Shown here in pieces: positions 27,801 through 41,000 of a DNA stretch of 64,000 bases. The notes under the pieces are model-generated. The model made no database searches. It was not told the origin of the DNA and was given only the letters and a program-made list of their open reading frames with translations. Location of the stretch: the NCBI GenBank assembly GCA_010645155.1, contig JAAGOF010000064.1:1924793-1988792 (forward strand). The letters are read 5' to 3'. Every line of letters begins with the position of its first letter. Position 1 is the stretch's first letter. The translations under genes were made by a program, and so were the position numbers. The DNA comes from Tigriopus japonicus (Eukaryota; Arthropoda; Copepoda; Harpacticoida; Harpacticidae).

Positions 27801-30800
27801 GAGAGGAGTGCTTTAAAAGTGAACAGAGGGACAATTTTTCATTGATTAGAACCTTGTGTAATTGTGCTCCTTTACCAAGCTGACATACCAAAAAGCACCT
27901 TTTGTGACGCCTTGAATGAATAGAAGGACCTCCATACATTCAAACGTACGTTCCTAGAGAACACTCCAAGCTCTGCCATATTAGTTGCTAGCAAATCAAC
28001 CAAGCTGAACATCATAAGAGCCCCCTTCTTCCACCAAGCACCCATGGGGGTATGGAGTAATTCATGGACATTCAACTGTTGAATGCTGAACAAGCCACCT
28101 TCCATGTCCCGGTGACTGTTCCTTCCATTCGATGTTCACCCTCAGACAAATTCATCATCTTATCACTCAATCAAAATTTCAGGACACGCACAACAAAAAA
28201 ATCTTGCTCGGCTGGAGGTCTTGAATGCTTTTCTTTGAAATACCTCTCCTATGTCAACACAAGGTGCCTCCCTGCCTTCATCAACTGAATTCACTGAACA
28301 CTGCCAAAAATCTTCCCAAAGACTTGATTAACAAAACCGTGCCTCATTTGGTCAACCCATTAATCAAGAATGATATGTTAACAAATCCGGAGTCATTGAT
28401 CAGTCAATCGGGAAATGACGTTTTAAAAATATTTTCCACAGTGGCCAGATTTTTCAAAGCAGATTGAGTCCGTCAATGGAACCAATGGGACAACAATGTT
28501 AGTTCAATTGAGAAGCGAAAATATTGTCCACCCCAATCTTTGTACCTGAAGAATACGAAGATCGTAATCGCATTATCCGCGTCACCCATTTCAATGAGAA
28601 TTCACTGAACACTTGGGGTAGACTAAACTGAGGATTGAGGTGGATGTGCTCTTCATTCAGGTCAGAACATTCTACGGCTAAAATTACCTGGATGTAAAAA
28701 AAGCGTTAAAACTTCCATTTAGAGGTTCCATGCCAGAGTTCACAATGCGGTTTCCCACCCATATTTGGATGAAGGCTCTCCAATGGAGGCATTTGAGCTT
28801 GAATACGCCCAGTGGGTGACAACCATGTAATAATTCTGCCCTCAAAGCCACTGGGAACACAAATTTTAAAGTCGTTAGCCCCTCCAAATGTTCGCACCTT
28901 GATGAAAAGAAAAGCACTTTTTAATCACAGCACGTAAAATCCGAAGCCCATCCACCGTCATCCTTATCAAGCAATTACGGTGTGCATGCACAACCCGAAT
29001 GGATCACAGGAGAGACGAGCGAATTTTCAACGATTCGTCTTGGCGGTTAGCAAATTTCGAAATTGGTGACACCACATCATACTGTAGGATCGAGGGTTCG
29101 ACCCTTGATTACGTTTAAATAGGGAGCAAGCCAAAGAAAGCTAGACAAGTTGATGATTCAAGGGCAGATGAGAGCCAGGCGGCAAGGTCTATTCCCAGGG
29201 AAATATGTGCGGTTTTCTGGGTGACTAGATCATCATATTCCAATCAGATGAACCGCACAATTACATCTTTATCATCAGGGTCTTCTCCAGCTCAAGGACC
29301 TGAGTAGTAGCAATTCTAGCCCGAGCATCACCTCTTTGGGAAAATCAGCGTGTCTGTCCCAAGGGCATGTAGTACACACAAATCAAAGTGAAGTTGAGGC
29401 AGCTGGTCTTCAGATGCGCGTGATGATCCTGTTGAAAGGATCCATTGGGGCTTAAAGCCAACGAACTAAAAATTGAAGTATTAGCTATGAAATCAATGAT
29501 TGCTCTCCTCACTTCTTCCGAGGAATCATAATACACCCATCCAGCTCTGAGGGGACCTCCTGGCGAGTCCCACTCAATTGATCAGAATTTCTGATTCCAT
29601 AAAAGCTCCCATCGAAAGTCCCGCGTATGGCGAGATGGAAACCAACTTTGGGTGTGAAGACGACGCGGCGACAACGACACCTTTAGAGGCAATTTGCCAA
29701 TGGAAACACGGCTCAGACCTTGGAGCTCATATGAAGGAAGGAAGGAACTAAAGAGGATTGGACACCATAAATTTGGATTGGAATAAAGTCGAGCTGTGCT
29801 CCAGGGCCAGGAGGGTGAAGGGCAAAGTCAAAAAGTTGGATCAACAAGACCTAATTTATGTGCCTCAACATCCCTACCGGCAACGGCGGCTCGAAAACGA
29901 CAGCTCACGCCCGATGAGGACCCCACCGGATTTAATAAATACTGCCAAAAGGTCTATGCTTAATCCAATATCTGAAAAAGAGACTTCCTCTCACACTGAT
30001 CTAACTTGAGTCATTGACTGAACTACAGAACGTACAATGGCACCGAGTCTAACGTCTCTTTGTTAAAGCGAACGGCGTTTACACCCTGATCCAACTCCAT
30101 TAACCTCTTGTCTGAGAAAATCTGAGAGACAAATCTCAGGCCACAAAGGGCTTTCTTCTAGATTCTTACTCACCTATCAGATCAAATTCGAGACCCCTCT
30201 CCATTTAGGCACAAGAAAGAACCGAAAAGGGAGTTAACGCTTGAGGGAGGAGCCGTGTTGTTAAAAGGTCTTATTCCACACTTTGTGAGCTATGACGATT
30301 TAGATTTTAGTAAAGCACTGAATAAGGTTTTATCTTGACTCGATTAGATAACCTGTAATAAATGAGCTGTATTCTGTTAATTGGATGACCCAAAGCTTAC
30401 AAGTCTGTTGTGAGGAATGACAGACAAATCAAGTTTACCGGGCTGTTTGAGGTTTTATAGATTTAGATAATCACAAGGAGAGCTTCTTATTTCGTGCGCA
30501 TTTTAATAATCCTTTTATGAATTAATCTTCATGTTTCCAATTGTATTATTTGCAAGAGTCCAATAATAAGATGTTCAATTTCAAACGCAGTTTTCTTACG
30601 AAAGAATAACGTCATTTAGCCACCTTTTCGTTTCTCTATCATAGCTTTGCGTCAAAAGGAAACAAATGGACAAGTTGTTAATCCAGGTTCTCGCATTATT
30701 TGTATATCATAGCTACTACCTTTGTTCGCATATTCTTTTCAACTTTGTCAGAAATTTAGTACCTTCGCAAAAGCATTGACCAACATCGCATTAAAAGAAC

Positions 30801-33800
30801 ACGGTAAATCCTGTTGGACAAGCACGACAATTTCAAAAGAAATAACTGCACAGTAAAGCAAAGCGCTTCAGCAAAGTTTCGTTGTTTGACTTTCGATTTT
30901 CCTTGGTTCTTATCTCGTGCTAAAAGTAAAAAATATGAAAAAGCTTTACCTTTTGACAAAAAGGCCAGTAAAATTGTTTTGTCAAGCGAACTCCTGAAAG
31001 GTTCGCGATAAAAAATGGCTTGTGGCCAGTCTTCCAGTTAGAAGGCTTTGTTTGTCAAGACTTGACTGGAGCAATCAATCATAATCCTTTGTCAGGTGTT
31101 GACAGTGAGTGCACATCCTTACCCACTTCACCTCATTTCACTTCACTGGAGCAGGTAATAACGCCTGACCTGAAAAACAAATGATGTAGTTTTGCTGCTC
31201 AGCCTCGTCATCATCATACCCCAACCTTGCCTGAACGAATCCACGAGGGTCAGTCGATGAAGAAAGAGACGGACGGCATGCAGTACATGTCCGTTGTTCC
31301 TGGGATGAAGAGGTCGATTTGGACATTCTTCGTCGAGTCCAAGAGCCTCCAGGGAACAAATACAGGTCTACCGAAGTCAATGAGTCGACTCCAGTCAATT
31401 GTTAAAATTGATTAAGCCATGCCTCTCCTGATTGCTTGAGATTCCTACTTTTACGAAAGCATTAACATACCTGACGTCTCTTTCGTGTGGTCACATGCTT
31501 ATTGCGAAAGAGCAGAGTTCAAACGTGGGATGCGTGAGTGTGAGGCGGTTTTTGTCCGTGGCAAGAATGATTGTGAAAGCTTGACAAACAAAGAAATGAC
31601 GAGTTCAAGTTCAATGAGTAGGCAATTCAGATGTCACACTTCAACCTGTGGAAGAGAGAGAGGCCGAACATCGTCGAGCGACTTTTAAACTTTTGCCTTT
31701 CTTTTGAGCGAGCGAGGAGTAATAAATCATACGTGATCATCTGTTCATTGGAACACTTTGTTCAACAAAGTGGAACATGGAAGCATTCCAATGTAAGAAT
31801 GTGACTTTAATATCCGTGATCGAATTGAAAGGCGTCGTCCCTCTCGCCCTGTCTCCTTGTAGTAAGTGAGTAAGTAGTTCAATATCCCCCCAAGGAGGTG
31901 GTGAAGACGAGGAAATTGTAATGGCGTTTTTTGCTTGGACAGGTCCTCTTTTGGGTCCAAATTTAATTGATTGTATTGCTTTGGCTCAGCTATGTCATCC
32001 AATTAACTTAAGGTAAAAAGAAAGGGAGGACTGTAAATTCCAAGGTATGAGAACTGGGGCGCACACATTACTCCCGGATTATTGCTCCACTAACACTTCT
32101 ACTGACCCAAAACACTTCGATCCACACAAATTGATGGACATGTGTCTTGCACACTTTCAGGTGAGCCATTATGTGGGCACTCCTACCTTGACACAATGCT
32201 GAAATTTTGGGGTGCTTGCGTCAGTCAAGAGGTGCGAATTGAATGAGAATGATGATCACTCGTTGATCACGGAGCTCGTCAAAGGAAAAAAATGATCCTT
32301 ACTCGTGCAACTCTCAACATCACGAGACTCATATTCATCTTCTTCCGGGACACTCCGCACAATAATAATGCTAATATTAAAAATAACAACGTCTCGCAAT
32401 TTACGCGCTTGTTGTGAGTGAATGTCTAAGGTGAAGTGCACAAAAGAAGAGATTACTTTTCGATTACACTGGACATTCTCGGAGCGGAATTTCTTGCGAC
32501 ATGTTTATGGCACTGTCTGCCGGTAACAATCGTGTGTTGAGAATTTTATTGCTCTGAATATCAGGTATGAGGCTGCCGTTGTCGGCCTCTTGACTTCACA
32601 TTAGTAGTTGTTGGAACAAGGTAGATAGAGCAAGAAGACCACACTCGTTGTGAGCTCGTGTCTTTGAACAAAAAGTATGGGACAAACTCTCCTTCTCATC
32701 TCAAATCTCGATCTAAAGTTGACCTCAACGATCATTACTTTCACACAAATATTCCAATTCGCTGTGGAAAATGAAGCCAATAGCACGTCTTGTGAAAGAG
32801 TTTTTGCACTTCTGTACAGAGACATCCTTTGCCCGACTGAACTACGATATTTATAAGGTCGACATGGAAGGTTGCAATTTTCATTTCGAAACGATATCCA
32901 GAAATGCATTTATGGTCTGGAGAAGTGAACGGAACTTTTAAATCGAGACAATTAAATGGGAAGTAATTAACGCATCTATTTCCTGTGCGTACCTGGAATG
33001 CACTCGAGGGTCTTATCCTGTCGTGTTTGGCCTTTTCACATCTTAAGAAGACCTTAGCCAAATGCACTGGATTTGCAAGATAGAGCACCTTATTTATTAG
33101 ATGCATTTTCATTCACCTTCATGCTTTGATCGTTGTTTGTTGTTGCGATTCGAAGTTATTCAGTTTCCTCCTCGATCGGGACAATTCTATGGGCTCACAA
33201 CGTCCCCAAGATCAAGGCAACTAAAGCTTACTAAAGCTTAACCCCGAAAAAAAGATGAATACCGCGCAATAAAGAGCTCATCAGTCAGTATTGGAAGGCT
33301 GAAAAGAAGCACTCTTTCAGGTTGTGAAGTTGGGGCGTGGATCGAAAAAAAGCAGCGAAGAGGCGGCTTTGAATCGTCTGGAGTCACGAAGGGAACCATC
33401 CTTGGACCATCAGCAAGCAGCTGGTCGAGGTTTGTCGTTCTATTATGACAGCTTACCTGCAAAAGGGGAGATTCGAGCTATCAGCGGATGAAATATATGC
33501 GACGTTTTCCGTTCAAACATTTCAATTTATGACACCCAAAATGAGCCTTTGAATCCTGAATCAAACTGCCTGAGCGTGCAAAGCTCGATTTGAAAGGGAT
33601 TGAATACGAATAAAGAAGATAGTTATCATCAACTCCGTGGAGCTCGACTCGAGACGCTTTTAGAATCAGATTGGCTCAACGGTGAGTGAACATGTTGAAA
33701 ATTTGAGCTAAATGAACTACCTCTTCTACTTACGTTTTCGAAATGAGGTGTCCAACATTCGTAAGAAAACTGATTTGAGAATAGGACACGGTCCTAACGA

Positions 33801-35654
33801 TCCTAACGGTTCATCATCCTGTTCTGACACTTAAATGTGAGAAATTCTATTGGAGGCGGGAGTGCAGGTCTTTTTTGTGGCAGGTCTCAATTGTCATTCT
33901 AGTCGAGTGTCTCCAATTGCATCAAGTCTCCTGCCAGGATCACCTTTGAACAAAAAGAGCCTGAACTTGAGTTTCAAGCTGGGACAAACGAGATGAGGAA
34001 AAGCGCCATTCAGTGGGTTCCTTTGAAACACTAACATCACCCACAGCATCAGCATCAGCATCAGCAACCATGTTAACGTCCTGGAGATGCTCCACGTACA
34101 CTGTCTGTCTCTTGGAGGGGTCCCCTTGAGCAGGACTTTCAAAAAAAATCTCTTTGGCTTTAATTTGCTTCTTTAATTCCCTTCATTTTGAGCTTCTCGT
34201 CGCCGTGATATTAGTTGTCCTGCTCATACTGTTATGTATACAAAAGGAACGAGGAGGAGGGTGATAAACCGAGACACCTCAGATCTCTAGAGCATTTGTA
34301 CGAAATGAGAGAAAAGTAGGGTCGTCGTCTCAATTATGCTGACTGCCTTCGAATACATCCTCGTCCTTCTTGGCCAGTCTTGTGAAGTGTCGGGTCAGAC
34401 AAAGGTGCTATTGATTGCTTCAGGGGAGAAATGACTGTTCCAAAGCGCTCTAAATATCCACGAAATTCTCATTTTGGCGCATCCTGACGTTGGCATTGTT
34501 GGTTTTAATGAGGTATAGATGTTCAATTACGTGAGAAATAATGCGCCAAAGCTAACACGCTCGGTAGTTAGTTGGTCGGGTGTACACTTTTTAAATATTC
34601 CAAAGAAGCCGGGGGATGGAAAAAAGTAATCTAATGGCCTAGTTTGCATTTTTCTTTGTCCAACCGGCCAAATTGAACAAGAAAAACTGTCATATCTGCA
34701 TATAATATCTAGCTTCATGATAAAAGAGCGACTTTGTTCGGTCGTTCACCAACACCTAGGTGAATAACGAGAGAAAGAGAGGTGGACCTACAGTATAGCG
34801 TTAGTTGATGGAACGTTTAGCGGTCTTTGAAGCTACTCAGTAGCTTTATCTACGTTGACTTTCGTTTTGAGTGGATCCGTTGTCGGTGTTCTCACTCCAT
34901 GCAGTCCATTCTTGGATATGCAAATTAAGGACCTTTTCCTGCAAAGTTAATTGTGTGGAAAGGGAAAAAGGTGATAAAGTAGACTAAGAAAAGACAAAGA
35001 GAGAGGAACAAGTTTGAAATCCCCTCAATCCACTCCATAAGCCTTGGCCTATAGTCATTTCCATCTGCCTTCGCCAATGTGTTCCTTGCGAAGAACCAAG
35101 TACAAACCTTGGAAGGAACCTTTTTCTTCGTCTTTGTTCGTTCATTTGGAGAGATTTTCCCTTGCCTTGATTGTCTGGATCTTTCTTCGTCGGAAGGTGA
35201 TTACCATGTTATGACAATGGATTTTTCATTCACCTCCAAAGTACCAGGATGGTCGGGGGATTCATTAAGGGTGGAAATGTTCCCCACAAATGATCTGAAG
35301 CCAAGGGGATCCACTTGGAACAAGTTTCTCAGCAACGGAACTTGAGAAATAAAAATCAAACTCCAATGGTGACAAATGAAACTATATTAGAAGAGGGACA
35401 TCCCCTTCTCAATTCTCTATTCTTGGTGCCAACTTCAAAGAAACATATTCCGGCAAGTGGTTCAATTTGAACGGGAGTAAAACAGACGAATCATGAAGAC
35501 AACTTTTCCTGAATCATTTTCTTATTTTGAATCAACATTGGTCAAAGTTTTCAATTCTACCAACAAAAGTGAGTTAGCCTATGAACAGATTTGAGCAACA
35601 ATGTCCAGAATAATAAGACGGGGAGCATAATATCGTGTTGAAGGTTCTCACCAG
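24860..35654. other. AT-richer spacer with unassigned coding-like fragments
   Basis: No complete gene could be built. Short open segments with protein-like composition occur on the minus strand (29475-29690, 28706-28912, 27107-27280, 26605-26856, 26205-26400) and on the plus strand (28270-28467, 29550-30009). Some are broken by a single in-frame stop, and donor/acceptor phases do not link them convincingly. 30.1-35.0 kb looks empty apart from an inverted repeat near 31.75 kb. Confidence 0.45.
31746..31792. repeat. Nested inverted repeats
   Basis: The inner perfect hairpin is CACTTTGTT, C, AACAAAGTG (31754-31772). Directly outside it on the left is CATTGGAA, whose complement TTCCAATG closes about 12 bases further right of the inner arm. 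This gives a bulged stem. Confidence 0.7.
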
Positions 35655-35961
35655 CGAACTCAATGATTACGATGGTGGTCATTCTCAAATTATCAACACC
35701 ATTCAGATCTATGCAAATGGTAATCTCAATTGTGAACTCATACGTACATTATGTACGCCATATTCTCATGACATTTATGAAAAAGCTTTCTCAACGGTCA
35801 GTGAATTCGGGACTCTTTTCTACTTTGCACATCGCACACATTCATTCATTCACTCACTCACTCACACACGCATTACAGAATACTAAGATAGATCCAAATG
35901 CAAATTTGACCATTCCAAACAATCAAAATTTGTACTTGGACTCTCGAGGGTTTGAAGTGGA
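35655..35961 (+). CDS. Possible two-exon coding fragment, family unknown
   Basis: A first segment (35655-35796) is open in one frame after an acceptor (TTCTCACCAG). An 82-base GT-AG intron (GTCAGT to CATTACAG) follows, then a second segment (35879-35961) in the same frame ending at a GTGAGT donor. The peptide has balanced composition, including NTIQIYANGNLNCEL, and across the junction AFST then NTKIDPNANLTI; it ends NLYLDSRGFEVE. That end resembles the LxLDxSxSxDxD style of Ig-like/REJ modules only loosely. Neighbouring coding-looking pieces on the same strand (35146-35345, 36394-36606) could not be joined by convincing splice sites. It may be part of a real gene, a decayed copy, or chance. 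Confidence 0.25.
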
Positions 35962-38054
35962 GTGAGTGAGGAGGACTCCTCCAATCATCTCACATGCGAA
36001 CAAAGCCACTCAATTCTGCATTTCCATGAGAGGATTCCATGGAAAACAACAATCCTTGATTTATCATCAGTTGTTTGACGAAAAACGACGCCCAATCTCA
36101 TGGGCTAAACTGAGGGGAGACTGTGGTGGTGGTTGTGATAGTAGTAGTCATCATTTTTTAGAGCTAGGGAGGCTTTCTCATTGAAAACGTGAAGAGATTT
36201 CATGAGCCCTAATTTGTTATTTTGCTCCCCAAGCGAAACACAAATAAAGGGGTAAAGCTGTGCATCTGCAGAATTCAAATCATTCATCAAGTGGCCAAAA
36301 TCTCCCACAATTGACGAATCCGCTAGCCAACAGATTTGGTACATGGGAACAATGCGAGGCAACCCGTTATTAGGAGGATCCTACGCATAATAACTCAACA
36401 ACATCCATATATGTTCCGGGAGTAATCATGGAGAGACTACCACACATATGTCTACAAATCCTCGAGGAGCCTTTCAAGTGCCAATTAACTTTGTTGGAGT
36501 TGGTTGTGATGGAGATCCACTTTGCTCCATGCCAGATGATAAGATCTGGATCTTCGATTTACCCATCTCGTCTAGTGAACGTATCACTGGACGGAGGGAA
36601 CAATAATCATGATACTTCACCCTGGGAAGCAATATTGGCTTTCGCTCACACGACTTGTTTTCTTTTACTACAAAGGCTTGGCCTCTAAAGTGGAACAGAA
36701 CGGCGATGACAACCTATTTGCCACTAATGAGCCTCTTGAACACGAGGTTCCTATTCTGTTCCTCGTTTCAACATACTCTTCAAATGTTTCGATTCCCGTC
36801 CAAAACATATACAGGAGAAAGGGGTGAAGGATCGGGAGCATTAAAACCCAAAGCAAGGATGCCATTAATTCATGATGTTCTCTATACTTACCTTCATTAA
36901 GGTCTGATTAACATTGTTTTTTATCTTTTAATGCCATGTAAATCTTTTTTCTTGTAAAGACGTACATTCAGAATGCATTTACCATACCAGGTAAAACAGC
37001 ATGCATTTGATCTTGGAACAAATGTCAAATGAGCATTTCGTCATGATTCTTTCTTTTAAAGCCCACCAAGATGAGACGTCTTTTGTTCTTTTTACTCGAG
37101 ATTTTACGCGATTCGAGGAGAAGAAGAAGTAGCTCTATACTAGGTTTTCCTTTGGACGTCAATGCGCTCTTTTGTTATCGAAGCACAGTGGTGAAGGTCG
37201 TTTGTGAAAGAAACTAACAGGATAGGAAAATGATGTGCAACTGGAAGTTTGAACTTGAGCGTTGGTCCAAAAAAACTGGAATGTTTTATTTACAGGCAAG
37301 ATAAAAATGACAGTTCGTGAGTGTCTGTAAATTAACGGATTTACTAATGGCGAATGGTACAACATCAAGACGATGAGGTCGTAGCATAGATGATGAAATG
37401 ACATATTGTTTAGTTCATAACGAGGGTGGTTCTTGGCGCTAGAATGATCTTTGTTGTTCTAGGGGAGACCATTTGTCCACGAGCCACGATCAGACACGAG
37501 CATTTCATTGACGAAAGCAGGTAGGTAGATCGTAATATCAATTTTCTTTATCACATTAGATCAAACAGTCATTGAGATTCATAGGGAAATCATTCAATAT
37601 GTGTCTTCTCCCCCCACAAATGTAAGGGAATCGAAACGGGAAAGCCTGAAGAGCAATGAAAGCTAGGAAAATCTGGGGGAACAGAGTGGTGGAACTTGCA
37701 ATGCTCATTCCTCCTCAATAGGGAACAAGAGAGAGAATGTCTGGCCTTTTTTCTGCTAGTTATTGAAAGCCCTTTGAAACTTACCATTTCTCCTTTCTTT
37801 CTTTCTTATTTTCGTGGATAAAAATTGGTGATGCTAAACAGTATGTACACTTCTACTAGTTTAAAATGCCGATTGATGCGATCAAAAAGAAAATGCTTGC
37901 CTAATGTTTACAGGCTCTCTCTCCAGTTTTAGAATTACGAGGTCATAAAAAGTAAGAGTACAGCGGGTTTAAAATCGAATCGAAATAGCTTTATGCTGGG
38001 ATCTACCAAAATATCGGGTTCATATTTCAATTCAATATGATCAAACGAAGGATC
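35962..38054. other. Spacer 3' of zfh1, partly its probable 3' UTR
   Basis: The part next to 38054 is probably zfh1 3' UTR, to about 37.27 kb. Plus-strand open segments at 35984-36120 and 36394-36606 look mildly coding-like but cannot be linked to a gene. Confidence 0.45.
37285..37290 (-). terminator. Possible polyadenylation signal of zfh1
   Basis: On the minus strand this is AATAAA, about 765 bases past the zfh1 stop codon. It is the first canonical hexamer I found downstream. A 3' UTR of this length is ordinary for a regulatory gene. Only the hexamer supports the call; no U/GU-rich element was confirmed. Confidence 0.3.
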
Positions 38055-41000
38055 TTAATCATCCAATTCCATACTCTCAGACTGGCTGCGTTGTCGCTTC
38101 TTGTCCGAGGAGAAGCGAAGGGCCTGGAGGCCTAGGTCGCCCGAATGAGGAGGTTCTTTAATTGAGAACCCAGGACGATGCTTTACGTCAGTTCTGTCCG
38201 TGGCCTCCTCCTGCCCTCGTCCTTCTTCTTTTTCTTCTTCCTCCTCTTCTTCTTCATCTTCGTCGTCGTTGTTGTTGATGCTACTGCCTCGCTCTTCTCC
38301 AGCGACTGCCTCTTCTGCCTCTTGGTCCTCTTTTGCCCTTTGGAGGTCATTGAGTTGGTGATCACTTGGCGCCGCTGAAGAAGGCGGCGTCGGTGTCGCC
38401 ATGGAGGAATCCTGCGCTGACGGAGAAGGTTCGTTTGAAACGGGCGATGAGCGAGCAACCAGCGGGGAGGAAGCCGATTCATTGTGAGCGTTGGACGTGG
38501 AAGCAGGGGAAGAGGGGTTTTGGGGCGTTGCTGGCTTGCAACTAGAATATCGGTGATTGCGATGCTGGCTAAATGAGCCGGAATGTGAGAATGTTTTGAA
38601 ACAACGATCACATTGGAAGGGTTTTTCTCCTGTGTGGAGTCGCATATGTTCTCTCAGATGGTGTTTGTGCTTGAACGCCTTGTCACACTCCGTGCAGGGA
38701 TAGGGGCGTTGGTCTGTTGGGGACAGAATAAACTAATTGAAAATCAATACTAGTACGGCCACAGAGCATTCGATCTCTCTAGAAGAGAACGAGTTCTAGT
38801 TCTAATCGGGCTGAGGCCCCATTTTGTGGTGAGAATGAATCATGTTGATGATGGACTTAATCCTCACCTGAATGCTCATACATGTGCCGAGCGAGGCTGC
38901 TCCGCTTGGGGAATGTTTTATCACACTTCTCGCATGAAAAATGTCCCTCTTCGTCATTGGAGCCTCCCGAGTCGGTTAGGCCCATGGGGAATCGATAGAG
39001 ATCTTGTAAACTGGCCAGATTAGAGAACGTCGGAGTCGAGCCGGAGCCGAGAGAGAAAAATCTACTCCTATCATCCACCATCGAAGGGGATCGCAGAATG
39101 GGTGCCTCGTGGTTGGACACTGGTGAGCTCGAAGGGGATGATCCCTTGTTAGATAAGTCCAATGGCCTCTCCTCATTACTTTCGAAATCGATGGAGTCCG
39201 GCGATTTGCGGTCGTCCACCACCGAGATTGGGACATCCGCATTATTAGCCAAAAGGCTGCTTCCATTGTCACCCGCTGTTTTGGCCAAGTCTTCCATCGT
39301 GGTTCTGGTCATTCGTGGAAATAAGCCCGACATAATTGAGGAGTAGCCAGGGGCTGTTGAGGCCGCCATGGGGAATGCACTATTGTTGAGAAAACTGTTG
39401 GCAGCTCCTGAAGCAGAGCTCGTCCCACCGTTCATTAAAGCTGCCATGGCGGCAGCCGCATTCTGAGGCAGGAACGACAAAGTTCCCGAGGATGTCAATC
39501 CACTCACACCGGTACCACTGCTGTTGGATTGATTGACAGGCTTTCCTTCTCTTCGATCTCGAGCACGTGAATTCTGGAACCAGACTTTGACCACTTTAAA
39601 AGGGTGTCCTATCTTCGCTGCGATCTTTTCCAGTTCCTCTCTCTTGGGTCTGGGATTGTGCAAGTAATAGCTCTTGAGAGTGGCGAGTTGATCCTCGGAG
39701 ATGAGAGTCCGGACACGCACCTTCCTTTCATCTTGGGACATCAACATGTGTCCTCCTCCGCTTCCACCTGCCATTCCTCCACAGGAACTACTTCCACTGG
39801 CACTCCCCGTGGAGGAGGCGATTGAGGCATCGTTGTTGCTTATCTGCATCCCCTCATCGGCATCTGCCAAGTCACTATTGACACTCTCCGTTTCATCCTC
39901 GACGTCCACATCTTCATTGGGTCCGGCGCAGACCTCATGGTGGTGAGCGAGCTCCAAAGTGGTGTTGAGTACCTTGCCACAGCTGAACTTACATTTCAGA
40001 TCTTTCAGGGAACTATTATCACCTTCGACATCTAAGGGAGTGTTGTCTTTAGCACGCCGCTGTTCCTCAATGAAGCGCATCATGGCCATCGTTTTGATCT
40101 TGACCAGATGATCGTTGAAGTTAGTTGGCTCGACTTGAGAAACCGCTTCCTTCTCGTCTTCTTTCATCTCGTCTTCGACCATTTCCTCTTCTCGCTTCAG
40201 ATCCACCGCGACGTTGAAATGGTTGCGAGATTTGGCTTTTAAATGGCCATTTTCTTCTTTCATTCCATTGCCCTTGGCGCTTTGATGATGTCCTTGCGAA
40301 GCAGCCATGGCAGCCGAGGCTGCAGCCACGTTCTGAATTTGTATTAATTGGTGAAATAACAATTCCGGACTTGGCATCAGTCCCCCGGTCATGCCCGTTC
40401 TATTCAAGATCCCAGGGTATTGCGAAGCCATCAAAAGGGGAAGGTTGGCATTTTGGAAGAAGTTTTGAGACATCATGGGCGGCCCTGGGAATCTCGGTGG
40501 GAGTGGGGTGAGCGGAGGACTCAATGGGACATGACTTTTTGCTCCTTGACCTCCTCCTCGTGAGGGGACCTGGTGGTTGGCAGCCGAGACGGCTTGCTGC
40601 CAAGCCAATTGCTTACTAAGACCTAAACCATCCACTGGTCCATTATTGCGTGAGGAACTTGCAGGCGATCCGTTCAGACCAGAGGCACCTCCATTCCCTG
40701 GAGCACCCCCCAAATTTGGGCGACGTCCAATTTGCTGGAAAACGAGAGGAAAAACGTTCAATTTCTGGCTTGATGTGGATCAAATTGTTGCTCCTCTTCG
40801 GTTATTCTTACCAGACATTTCTTACTCGTGGTGTGGGAAGAATACGACCCGGAGTGGGAGAATCTCTTATCACAATGTTGGCATTTGAATGGTTTTTCTC
40901 CTGTGTGGATTCTCTCATGCTCCTGAATAACAAGAAAGGGGGAGAGAAAAGGGGTTGAGAATCATCTCTCTTTTCAACCATGATGATAGTAAAGCATAGA

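Noticed and set aside
29085..29110. GAGGGTTCGACCCTTG resembling a tRNA T-arm
   Set aside because: Loop and stem lengths do not fit and there is no matching acceptor stem or A box.
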